The notes under the pieces: generated by a model
Database searches by the model: none
What the model saw: only the letters and a program-made list of their open reading frames with translations
Told to the model about the DNA's origin: nothing
Part shown: positions 1 to 6,056 of the stretch, in pieces
How the letters are laid out: each line of letters begins with the position of its first letter
Position numbering within the stretch: position 1 is the stretch's first letter
Position numbers and translations under genes: made by a program
NCBI GenBank assembly: GCA_050747825.1
Contig: JBOGJG010000099.1
Coordinates: 1-6,056 of the forward strand
Direction: 5' to 3'
Source: JBOGJG01 sp050747825
Lineage (GTDB): Bacteria; Acidobacteriota; UBA6911; RPQK01; JBOGJG01
DNA length: 6,056 bases

Positions 1-88
1 TCGCCGGCGTCGCCGCGCCTTGCATCCGAGCCCTCGGCGCCCCTAACACGACCCCTCAGGACTTTCACCACAGGCTGTTAAGCAACCG

Positions 89-109
89 TTTGAGATTTGA
101 AATTTGATG
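89..109 (+). repeat. Three tandem TTTGA-type heptamers upstream of acnA
   Basis: Three back-to-back 7-base units share the core TTTGA: TTTGAGA (89-95), TTTGAAA (96-102) and TTTGATG (103-109). They end 18 bases before the acnA start. The run is AT-rich and contrasts sharply with the GC-rich first 60 bases. It may be simple slippage-derived sequence, part of a promoter, or a protein binding site. The sequence alone does not decide. Confidence 0.5.
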
Positions 110-118
110 AAGTATTGT
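90..118 (+). promoter_or_regulatory. acnA: Weak candidate sigma-70-type promoter for acnA-sod
   Basis: TTGAGA (90-95) and TATTGT (113-118) are spaced by 17 bases and match the -35 and -10 consensus at five and four of six positions. The predicted transcript start would fall around 125, almost at the ATG. That would make the message nearly leaderless and exclude the AAGG at 120-123 as a ribosome site. This conflict lowers confidence, and the true promoter may lie further upstream or outside the window. Confidence 0.2.
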
Positions 119-127
119 AAAGGCTGA

Positions 128-2914
128 ATGGCAACGAAACAGGACAGTTTTGGCGTCGGATCGGTTCTGAGAATCGATGGGCGCGAGTTACACTATTTTA
201 GTCTGCCCGGTTTACGCAAGAGCGGAGTGGGCGACCCCTCTCGTTTGCCTTTTTCGCTGCAGATATTGCTCGAGAACCTGCTGCGACATGAGGACGGCGT
301 ACTCGTACAACGCGAAGACATAGAGGCATTGCTGAAGTGGAACCCGAATGAAAAATCCGATCGGGAGATAGCTTTCGCTCCGGCGCGCGTGCTGCTGCAG
401 GATTTTACCGGCGTTCCAGCCGTCGTCGATCTGGCCGCCATGCGGGATGCCATGGCCGATATCGGCGGCAATCCCGCCAAGATCAATCCACTGGTGCCGG
501 CTGAGTTGGTGATCGACCACTCGGTTCAGGTGGATTCCTTCGGCAATCGTTTTTCCTTCGACTTGAACGTGGAGCGGGAATTTGAGCGAAACCGCGAGCG
601 ATATGCCTTTCTGCGATGGGGGCAGTCGGCTTTTGACAGTTTCCAGGTAGTGCCGCCGGCGACCGGCATTGTTCACCAGGTCAACCTGGAATATCTGGCC
701 CGGGTGGTTTTTGATATGGATGGAAAAGGTGACGCCGTGGCTTTTCCCGACACACTGGTTGGGACCGACAGCCACACCACGATGATCAATGGATTGGGCG
801 TGCTGGGCTGGGGCGTCGGCGGAATCGAGGCCGAAGCGGCCATGCTGGGACAGCCAGTCAGTCTGCTAATCCCGGAGGTTATCGGCTTTCGCCTGTTTGG
901 CAGTCTTCCCGAAGGCGCCACAGCGACCGATCTCGTCCTGATCATCACCCAGTTGCTGCGAGAGAAGAATGTGGTCGGCAAATTCGTTGAATTCTATGGT
1001 CCTGGGATATCCAGTCTGTCTCTGGCCGATCGAGCCACGATTGCCAACATGTCTCCAGAGTTCGGCGCCACTTGCGCGCTTTTTCCAATAGATGCGGAGA
1101 CGCTTTCGTATCTGGAGCTAACCGCCAGAAGCCCCGAGCGTGTCGCTCTGGTGGAAGCCTACGCCAGCGCCCAGGGATTCTTCCATGAACTCGGCTGTGC
1201 CGAGGCGGAGTACAGTGGCACTCTGACGCTGGACCTGAGCACAGTGGAGCCGTGTCTGGCTGGGCCCAAACGGCCTCAAGATCGCATCGCCCTGAGAAGC
1301 TCCAAGCAGGCCTTTGAAAAAGCTTTGGAAAGCATGGTGGAGCGCAAGCACTGGCACGATCCGAACGAGAGCACATTGGGTCGTTGGGAAGCAGAAGGCG
1401 GCGATCCGGATGGCGTGGCAGTTGCCGTGCCGGCGCCTCCCAAAGCAATCGTGCGACTCGAAGCCGAGGAGCCGGGCGGCCGGGAAGTCGAGTTCGAACT
1501 TCGGCATGGCTCGGTAGTAATTGCCGCCATTACCAGTTGCACCAATACTTCTAACCCTTCAGTGATGATTGGCGCCGGCTTGCTGGCCAGGAAGGCGGTC
1601 AGTCGCGGCCTCACCCGCCGGCCATGGGTCAAGACCAGTCTTGCTCCCGGGTCCAAGGTGGTCACGGAGTATTTGAAGCAGGCGGGCGTTATGTCTTACC
1701 TGGAAGAATTGGGTTTCAACCTGGTGGGCTATGGGTGCACCACATGCATCGGCAACAGCGGCCCGCTGCCCGAGCCGGTCTCTGAGGCGATTGAGGAGCA
1801 CGGCCTGGTGGCGTGTTCGGTGCTCTCCGGCAACCGTAACTTTGAAGGGCGCATCAATCCCGACACAAGGGCCAACTACCTGGCCTCTCCACCCCTGGTG
1901 GTGGCATACGCAATTGCCGGGCGGATGGATATCGATCTCTATAATGACCCCCTGGGCCGCGACCGCGACGGCAAGGACGTGTATTTGAGAGACATCTGGC
2001 CTTCCGCGCAGGAGATTCGGTCCGCCGTTCTGGAAGCCGTCCGGGCGGATATGTTTGCGGCCAAGTACAGTGACGTATTTACCGGCGATGAGCGGTGGCG
2101 CGGCCTGCCCATTCCCAGGGGTGATCGGTACCAGTGGGACGAGTCTTCCACCTATATTAAGAGTCCTCCCTTTTTTGAGGGGATGCCGCCTAAACCCGAA
2201 CCTTTGAAGGACTTTACCGGTTTGCGTGTCCTGGCCCTGCTCGGAGATTCGGTGACGACGGATCACATCTCTCCGGCAGGGTCCATCCCCGAAAACAGCC
2301 CGGCCGGAGGTTACCTGATCAAGCATGGAGTTGAGCGGCGCGATTTCAACTCCTATGGCTCTCGCCGGGGCAATCACGAAGTCATGATGCGGGGCACGTT
2401 TGCCAATATCAGGATACGTAATAAGCTAGTACCGGGAGTCGAGGGAGGCTACACCAGGCTTCCGCCCGCGTCTGAGCCAATGTTCATCTATGATGCGGCC
2501 ATGAAATACAAGGAAGAAGGAACGCCACTTCTTGTTATAGCCGGCAAAGAGTACGGGACCGGTTCTTCACGAGACTGGGCTGCCAAGGGCACCCGCCTTC
2601 TGGGCGTGAGATCAGTGCTGGCCGAAAGTTTCGAGCGGATTCACCGCAGCAATCTGATTGGGATGGGCGTCCTACCCCTTCAGTTTGCAGAAGGCCAGAA
2701 TCAGGAGATCCTCAATTTGAGCGGACAGGAGACGTACGACATTACCGGCCTGAAGGATGGACTGAAGCCTGGTCAGGAATTGAATGTTCGCGCCGTCTCC
2801 GAAGATGGGAGTGAGAAGACTTTCCAGGCGACTGCCCGGGTGGATACGCCCAATGAAGTGACTTACTACGAGCACGGTGGAATTCTCCAATACGTGCTGA
2901 GATCTTTATCCTAA
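128..2914 (+). CDS. acnA: Aconitate hydratase, AcnA/IRP1 type
   Basis: Cytosolic [4Fe-4S] enzyme interconverting citrate and isocitrate through cis-aconitate in the TCA and glyoxylate cycles. The 928-residue protein is complete and collinear with E. coli AcnA (891 residues). Cluster ligands are visible as C471 (in ITSCTNTSNPS) and C537 and C540 (in GYGCTTCIGNSG). The substrate-binding DSHTTM motif is at 214-219. The C-terminal swivel domain (about 690-928) has SYGSRRGNHEVM near 742 and GTGSSRDWAAKG near 810, where S813 and R815 match the catalytic Ser and Arg of mitochondrial aconitase. The extra length lies mainly in the linker before C471, at about 385-457, which is charged and Pro/Ala/Glu-rich. 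The ATG at 128 has a short AAGG four bases upstream and gives the usual AcnA N-terminus. The sod gene follows 19 bases after the stop, so the two are probably co-transcribed. Some AcnA proteins also act as RNA-binding regulators when the cluster is lost; nothing here proves that. Confidence 0.97.
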   Translation: MATKQDSFGVGSVLRIDGRELHYFSLPGLRKSGVGDPSRLPFSLQILLENLLRHEDGVLVQREDIEALLKWNPNEKSDREIAFAPARVLLQDFTGVPAVVDLAAMRDAMADIGGNPAKINPLVPAELVIDHSVQVDSFGNRFSFDLNVEREFERNRERYAFLRWGQSAFDSFQVVPPATGIVHQVNLEYLARVVFDMDGKGDAVAFPDTLVGTDSHTTMINGLGVLGWGVGGIEAEAAMLGQPVSLLIPEVIGFRLFGSLPEGATATDLVLIITQLLREKNVVGKFVEFYGPGISSLSLADRATIANMSPEFGATCALFPIDAETLSYLELTARSPERVALVEAYASAQGFFHELGCAEAEYSGTLTLDLSTVEPCLAGPKRPQDRIALRSSKQAFEKALESMVERKHWHDPNESTLGRWEAEGGDPDGVAVAVPAPPKAIVRLEAEEPGGREVEFELRHGSVVIAAITSCTNTSNPSVMIGAGLLARKAVSRGLTRRPWVKTSLAPGSKVVTEYLKQAGVMSYLEELGFNLVGYGCTTCIGNSGPLPEPVSEAIEEHGLVACSVLSGNRNFEGRINPDTRANYLASPPLVVAYAIAGRMDIDLYNDPLGRDRDGKDVYLRDIWPSAQEIRSAVLEAVRADMFAAKYSDVFTGDERWRGLPIPRGDRYQWDESSTYIKSPPFFEGMPPKPEPLKDFTGLRVLALLGDSVTTDHISPAGSIPENSPAGGYLIKHGVERRDFNSYGSRRGNHEVMMRGTFANIRIRNKLVPGVEGGYTRLPPASEPMFIYDAAMKYKEEGTPLLVIAGKEYGTGSSRDWAAKGTRLLGVRSVLAESFERIHRSNLIGMGVLPLQFAEGQNQEILNLSGQETYDITGLKDGLKPGQELNVRAVSEDGSEKTFQATARVDTPNEVTYYEHGGILQYVLRSLS

Positions 2915-2920
2915 AACCAG

Positions 2921-2929
2921 AAGGAGGAG
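2921..2929 (+). promoter_or_regulatory. sodA: Strong Shine-Dalgarno for sod
   Basis: AAGGAGGAG lies in the 19-base gap between acnA and sod, ending four bases before the ATG at 2934. It contains the full AAGGAGG anti-16S match and is far stronger than the AAGG before acnA. This fixes the sod start. It also suggests that sod can be translated efficiently and independently from the shared message, perhaps giving more SOD than aconitase per transcript. Confidence 0.85.
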
Positions 2930-2933
2930 TTCT

Positions 2934-3515
2934 ATGCCACATCAATTACCGCCTTTGCCTTACGACTACAACGCTTTGGAACCGCACATCGACGAGCAGA
3001 CCATGAGGCTCCACCATGACAAGCACCATCAGTCTTATGTAGATGGCCTGAACAAAGCGGAGCAAAAGCTTCAGGAAGCACGTCAGAACGGCGATTTCAC
3101 TCTAGTCAAGCACTGGGAGCGTGAGATTGCTTTCCATGGCTCAGGCCATTTCCTGCACTCTATTTTCTGGCCCAACATGTCTCCCAAGGGTGGTGGGGAG
3201 CCTTCCGGAGAGCTGGCGGCTGCCATTAAGCGGGATTTCGGGAGCTTTGACGCCTTTAAAAATCATTTCCAGGCGGCGGCAGGCGCTGTTGAGGGGAGTG
3301 GCTGGGCTATTCTGGCTCACCAAACCTTAAGTGGCCAGCTCACGATTCTTGGCGTCGAAAAGCACCAGAACCTGAATCAGTTCGGCTGCGTTCCGCTGCT
3401 GGTGCTGGACGTCTGGGAACATGCCTACTACTTGAAGTATCAAAACAAGCGTCCCGATTACGTCAAGGCCTTCTTTAATGTCATTAACTGGAGTGACGTG
3501 GCAAAGAGGCTGTAG
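2934..3515 (+). CDS. sodA: Superoxide dismutase, Fe/Mn family (His-type active site)
   Basis: Converts superoxide to oxygen and hydrogen peroxide. The 193 residues are the normal family length. The helical hairpin domain comes first (about 1-85), then the alpha/beta domain (about 88-193). By alignment to E. coli MnSOD the metal ligands are H27, H75, D159 and H163, the last two in the LDVWEHAYYLKYQN signature; the gateway Tyr is Y35. The second-ligand segment reads FHGSGHFLHSIFW rather than the common NNGGGHxNHxxFW. The position of the outer-sphere Gln of MnSOD (Gln146) is occupied by H144 (in EKHQN), as in mycobacterial, propionibacterial and some archaeal enzymes. Metal preference (Fe, Mn or either) cannot be read off, so the symbol sodA is provisional. 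There is no signal peptide, so it is cytosolic, alongside aconitase. It follows acnA by 19 bases with a strong ribosome site. The stop codon lies inside an inverted repeat. Confidence 0.96.
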   Translation: MPHQLPPLPYDYNALEPHIDEQTMRLHHDKHHQSYVDGLNKAEQKLQEARQNGDFTLVKHWEREIAFHGSGHFLHSIFWPNMSPKGGGEPSGELAAAIKRDFGSFDAFKNHFQAAAGAVEGSGWAILAHQTLSGQLTILGVEKHQNLNQFGCVPLLVLDVWEHAYYLKYQNKRPDYVKAFFNVINWSDVAKRL

Positions 3516-3552
3516 GCTAAGACAATTTTCTTCTTTCTGCGGCCTACAGCCT
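3507..3552 (+). repeat. Inverted repeat spanning the sod stop codon
   Basis: AGGCTGTAGGC (3507-3517) is the exact reverse complement of GCCTACAGCCT (3542-3552), giving an 11-base-pair stem around a 24-base, pyrimidine-rich loop. The left arm contains the last sense codon and the TAG stop of sod. No T-run follows the right arm, so it is not a standard intrinsic terminator. It could stabilise the 3' end of the acnA-sod message, attenuate it, or be an interspersed repeat that has landed on the gene end. Confidence 0.6.
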
Positions 3553-3598
3553 GCAGCCCAGGGATCAGTGGCCAGCCGTTAGGGTTTTGCCTACAGCC
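3542..3598 (+). repeat. Direct copies of GCCTACAGCC
   Basis: GCCTACAGCC occurs at 3542-3551 and again at 3589-3598, with the inverted copy GGCTGTAGGC at 3508-3517. Between the direct copies lie related fragments (TGCAGCCC, GGCCAGCC). Three copies of one 10-mer within about 90 bases are unlikely by chance and point to a short intergenic repeat element or a degenerate tandem array. The copies can pair alternatively, 3508-3517 with either direct copy. Confidence 0.6.
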
Positions 3599-3605
3599 CT
3601 AATTT
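3578..3605 (+). terminator. Possible weak terminator after sod
   Basis: GTTAGGGTT (3578-3586) can pair with AGCCCTAAT (3595-3603), using two G-T wobbles, around an eight-base loop (3587-3594). Only two further T residues follow (3604-3605), so it is a poor intrinsic terminator by the usual rule. It sits about 65 bases after the sod stop, a sensible place to end the acnA-sod unit, and overlaps the second direct repeat copy. Confidence 0.3.
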
Positions 3606-3613
3606 GCTATCCT
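3585..3613 (+). promoter_or_regulatory. Candidate extended -10 promoter for the secreted protein/M28 unit
   Basis: TGCTATCCT (3605-3613) resembles an extended -10 element: TG, one base, then TATCCT, with four of six matches to TATAAT. TTTTGC (3585-3590), 17 bases upstream, is a poor -35, which an extended -10 can tolerate. The start point would be near 3620, giving a leader of about 23 bases that carries the GGAAGG ribosome site. It overlaps the terminator-like hairpin, so the two assignments compete or are coupled. Confidence 0.3.
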
Positions 3614-3631
3614 AGAGCAACGTGTTTTTTT

Positions 3632-3637
3632 GGAAGG
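3632..3637 (+). promoter_or_regulatory. Ribosome binding site that decides the start at 3643
   Basis: GGAAGG ends five bases before the ATG at 3643. An in-frame GTG at 3622 would add seven residues, but it has no ribosome site, overlaps the T-run at 3625-3631 and would bury this Shine-Dalgarno. The ATG start also gives a well-formed signal peptide, so 3643 is preferred. Confidence 0.7.
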
Positions 3638-3642
3638 CGAGC

Positions 3643-4323
3643 ATGCGATCGAGTGCGCCTATCATCATAGCGTTTTTCGTATGTCTGAATTTGGTATCCG
3701 CTCGAGATACTCTGTCGAAAATGAGGGGCGCCCGCGCCCTCACCTTTGAAAATCTGGATTTTACTTTTCTGAATGAAGAAGCGCATAAGTACGATCTGAG
3801 TCTTTCGGAACCGGAACTGAAGAGGGCCGTTCAGATTAACTTCCAGTTCATTTACCTGAACCAGCTTAATACCAATAACTTTTTGTCTGCACCCGAACCG
3901 CAGATGGTGCTTGATAAGGTGGTGCTCCTCCTGCAGTTAGACCAGCGCGTGGCCTCTTTGATAAGGCGCGGCAGACAGATAGTGAGTGAGAGCTATCCCC
4001 GACAGGAGCGAAGGCAAATCGCCAGAGAAATTGGAAGCACTGCCAAGCAGATGAAAGAACTGTTCGCGAAGTTTTTTATTGAATTAAAGAAGCCTGTCTA
4101 CCGCATCCGCACGTACCAGGGTGAGAACACTGAAGCGCAGTTCATCCATTATCTGATCCAGTCGGATCAGATAAGCCGTGATTTGAGGCGGGAAGTGCAA
4201 GATTACTTCTTCAATTCAGTGCCCGGCGGAATTCAGGTTTCCCGCTTTGAGCGCTCATCTGTTATGGTATTATGCGAATCGCTCCTCTTGCTGAGTAACT
4301 TCATTGAACAGAGCTTGCGTTAG
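3643..4323 (+). CDS. Secreted helical protein of unknown function
   Basis: I do not recognise this 226-residue protein. From the ATG at 3643 it begins with a typical signal peptide: a basic start (MRSS), a hydrophobic core (about 5-16) and a VSA cleavage motif at 18-20. A cysteine at 14 lies inside the hydrophobic core without a proper lipobox, so a lipoprotein is unlikely. The mature part is rich in Glu, Arg, Lys, Gln and Leu and looks mainly helical, with amphipathic stretches at about 55-80, 87-110, 120-147 and 170-192, and a more hydrophobic C-terminal helix at about 204-226. There are no obvious catalytic motifs, paired cysteines or internal repeats. It is probably periplasmic or exported. 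The next gene starts one base after its stop, so it is very likely co-transcribed and translationally coupled with the M28 peptidase. A partner, chaperone or inhibitor role is possible but unproven. A divergent member of a known helical family cannot be excluded. Confidence 0.8.
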   Translation: MRSSAPIIIAFFVCLNLVSARDTLSKMRGARALTFENLDFTFLNEEAHKYDLSLSEPELKRAVQINFQFIYLNQLNTNNFLSAPEPQMVLDKVVLLLQLDQRVASLIRRGRQIVSESYPRQERRQIAREIGSTAKQMKELFAKFFIELKKPVYRIRTYQGENTEAQFIHYLIQSDQISRDLRREVQDYFFNSVPGGIQVSRFERSSVMVLCESLLLLSNFIEQSLR

Positions 4324-4324
4324 G

Positions 4325-6016
4325 ATGACGCGTCATTTCAAGTTCCTTCTCCTCTTTTCTCTATTCCTTTCCCCAGTCCATGCGGTCTCAACTTCCGACC
4401 AGGTCCTTCTGGGTCACTTGCGCTATCTTGCCTCGGATGAGATGAGAGGTCGCGGCAATTCACAGCCCGAACTGCAAGTGGCCGCCGAGTACATCGCCCG
4501 GAACTTTCAGAAGTATGGTCTAAAGCCGGCAGGTCTCAACGGCAGCTTCTTTCAGGAATTTGAGATTGTGGCCGGACACTCACTCGGTGAGAAGGCTCAA
4601 ATCCAGGTTGTCTTGGAAGGAGAGGAACTGCAGCTCAAGCCACACCAGGACTACAGTCCGTTGAGCTATGGCCCGCAAGTTGTGGCCGCCGGCCCATTAG
4701 TTTTCGCCGGATTCGGAATCTCCGCTAATGACCTGAACTATGATGACTATCGGGATCTCGACGTCACTGGCAAAATCGTCCTTGTGTCCGAGGGTGTGCC
4801 CCGAAAGGACGATGAAGGTCGCTATCTGAGCAGTCGGGAGATCTCACCATACGGCAGCCGCATGCATAAGATTATGAATGCCAAGCACCGGGGAGCGGCT
4901 GCCATCCTTTTCAGGCCTGAGCGGAATTCTTCTGACCAGGAGCGGACCGTCTTTCACGAAATCGAGGATTTGGGAATCCATGCTCTACGCCTGAAGCGCG
5001 AGATTCCCCGGGAGGGTTGTGCCTCTATTTCACTGGAGGTCAAGAAGGTTTATAGCACCGTCAGAAACGTTCTGGGTTTCATTCCAGGGCAAACGGATGA
5101 GGTTATTGTGATCGGCGCTCACTATGACCACCTGGGGCTGGGTGATCACAGCTCTCTGGCGCCGGGACTCCTGGGTGAGATTCATAACGGAGCAGATGAC
5201 AATGCCTCGGGAACTGCCGGCTTGCTTCAACTGGCGCGTGATCTGGCCAGAACTCCTCGCAAGAGAGGGCTGCTTTTCATAGCTTTTGCCGCGGAGGAGA
5301 TCGGGCTGAGAGGATCCGATCACTACACCGAAAGGCCTACTATTCGTCTCGAGAAGACGATCGCCATGATTAATCTCGATATGATCGGACGCAGTGAGGG
5401 AGACCTGATCATTGGCGGAGTGGGCACAGCTCCCGAGTTCAGGAACATTCTGAGTGATATTCAGAAGAACTCGCCCCTCGAGTTCAAATATTCTGATTCC
5501 GTCAGGGGCTCCAGCGATCACCAGTCCTTTGCGTCCGTGGAGGTTCCGGCACTCTTCTTCTTTTCGGGTCTTCACGAGGACTACCATCAGCCTTCTGATG
5601 ACTGGGAGAAGATCAATATCGTTCGCACTTACCAGATTCTGGATGTGGTGCGGGAAACGATCGCGTACCTGGACCAAGGCGCAGATTCCCCGACTTTTGT
5701 CGAGGCCAGGCCTCCTGCCCGCGCTCAGCGCGCTCGGGGCTACAGAAATGCTTATGGACCTCTGTTCGGCTCTATTCCCGACATGAGTTGGGACTTGGGC
5801 GGTGTTCGTTTCAGCGACATCCGGCCCGGAACCCCTGCCGATAAAGCCGGCGTTCAGACAGGCGACATTCTGGTCGAATTCGACGGCAAGAAGATCGACA
5901 ATCTCTACGACTTCACCTACGCGCTGCGACTGCGGAAGCGGGGGGATGAAGTGGAAGTAGTCGTCCTCAGAGACGACCGTCCGCTGCGGGTGAAAGTGGA
6001 ACTTGGCGAACGGTGA
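4325..6016 (+). CDS. Secreted M28 zinc metallopeptidase with PA-like and PDZ domains
   Basis: Probable exported aminopeptidase-type enzyme with a two-zinc site, 563 residues from the ATG at 4325. Residues 1-20 form a signal peptide ending in VHA. A protease-associated-like segment lies at about 100-225, inserted before the main catalytic core. The M28 core (about 245-450) has all expected residues by comparison with Aeromonas aminopeptidase: H266 and D268 (GAHYDHLG), D291 (NGADDNASG), general base E324 and zinc ligand E325 (AAEEIG), D352 (NLDMIGR) and H421 (EDYHQPSDD). A short Arg/Ala/Pro-rich linker (about 455-475) leads to a C-terminal PDZ domain (about 480-563) with the GTPADKAGVQTGD and NLYDFTYAL features of bacterial PDZs. 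The substrate is unknown; the family removes N-terminal amino acids or processes peptides outside the cytoplasm. An upstream in-frame TTG at 4304 would overlap the previous gene and weaken the signal peptide. The ATG has no strong ribosome site and sits one base after the preceding stop, suggesting translational coupling. Confidence 0.93.
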   Translation: MTRHFKFLLLFSLFLSPVHAVSTSDQVLLGHLRYLASDEMRGRGNSQPELQVAAEYIARNFQKYGLKPAGLNGSFFQEFEIVAGHSLGEKAQIQVVLEGEELQLKPHQDYSPLSYGPQVVAAGPLVFAGFGISANDLNYDDYRDLDVTGKIVLVSEGVPRKDDEGRYLSSREISPYGSRMHKIMNAKHRGAAAILFRPERNSSDQERTVFHEIEDLGIHALRLKREIPREGCASISLEVKKVYSTVRNVLGFIPGQTDEVIVIGAHYDHLGLGDHSSLAPGLLGEIHNGADDNASGTAGLLQLARDLARTPRKRGLLFIAFAAEEIGLRGSDHYTERPTIRLEKTIAMINLDMIGRSEGDLIIGGVGTAPEFRNILSDIQKNSPLEFKYSDSVRGSSDHQSFASVEVPALFFFSGLHEDYHQPSDDWEKINIVRTYQILDVVRETIAYLDQGADSPTFVEARPPARAQRARGYRNAYGPLFGSIPDMSWDLGGVRFSDIRPGTPADKAGVQTGDILVEFDGKKIDNLYDFTYALRLRKRGDEVEVVVLRDDRPLRVKVELGER

Positions 6017-6056
6017 AACTGTCCGCTGACGATCTTCGAACCGGTCAGTCAGTAGG

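Noticed and set aside
1..107. Open frames entering from the left edge (for example frame 1 to a TAA at 79-81) as the tail of an upstream gene
   Set aside because: Two frames are open for a short distance, the peptides are low-complexity (Pro/Arg/Ala) and match nothing I recognise, so no upstream gene end can be supported.
1559..2377. Long open frame on the - strand opposite acnA (272 codons), and similar ones at 212-775 and 1118-1507
   Set aside because: They lie wholly opposite a well-conserved aconitase gene, have no recognisable domains or credible ribosome sites, and are expected by-products of codon bias in moderately GC-rich DNA.
3566..3571. CAGTGG in the spacer after sod, resembling the CAGUGN loop of an iron-responsive element
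   Set aside because: The five bases on each side (GGGAT and CCAGC) do not pair, and the sixth loop base is G, which the consensus disfavours. There is no IRE-like hairpin.
3604..3631. TTGCT/AGCAA hairpin followed by a run of seven T, as an intrinsic terminator
   Set aside because: The stem is only five pairs, four bases separate it from the T-run, and it sits directly on the ribosome site of the next gene. The promoter reading of this stretch fits better, though neither is certain.
5030..5677. Open frame of 215 codons on the - strand opposite the M28 gene
   Set aside because: It is fully contained opposite the catalytic core of the M28 peptidase, and its translation resembles no family I know.
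6026..6048. CTGAC/GTCAG hairpin after the M28 stop as a terminator
   Set aside because: It has only five pairs, a 13-base loop and no T-run before the window ends.

Overview
The window is a compact, single-direction stretch of bacterial chromosome with moderately high GC. All four confident genes lie on the + strand, and there are no phage, IS, CRISPR or RNA genes. The gene content (a secreted M28 peptidase with PA and PDZ regions, an AcnA-type aconitase, a His-type Fe/Mn superoxide dismutase) and the CTACAGCC-rich spacer would suit Acidobacteriota or a similar environmental Gram-negative lineage. That placement is inference: the window holds no taxonomic marker gene.

Region 1 (1-127) is the leader of the first gene. 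A GC-rich start gives way to an AT-rich run of three tandem TTTGA-type heptamers and a weak ribosome binding site. Region 2 (128-3515) is a probable two-gene operon. It holds a full-length cytosolic aconitase (acnA) and, 19 bases after its stop and behind a near-perfect Shine-Dalgarno, an Fe/Mn superoxide dismutase. The pairing makes biochemical sense, because the [4Fe-4S] cluster of aconitase is a classic target of superoxide and the second gene removes superoxide.

Region 3 (3516-3642) is the only sizeable spacer. It holds a 10-base repeat in three copies, one inverted and straddling the sod stop codon. These copies can form hairpins that may end or stabilise the acnA-sod transcript. A plausible extended -10 promoter for the next unit overlaps the end of this structure.

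Region 4 (3643-6016) is a second probable operon for the cell envelope or outside. It has a small secreted, mostly helical protein of unknown function, then, after a one-base gap, a secreted M28 zinc aminopeptidase-like enzyme with a PA-like insert and a C-terminal PDZ domain. The last 40 bases hold nothing I can name.

No clearly new system is present. The items most worth following are the acnA-sod linkage with its structured 3' end, the repeat family in the spacer, and the unknown secreted protein tied to the M28-PDZ peptidase.
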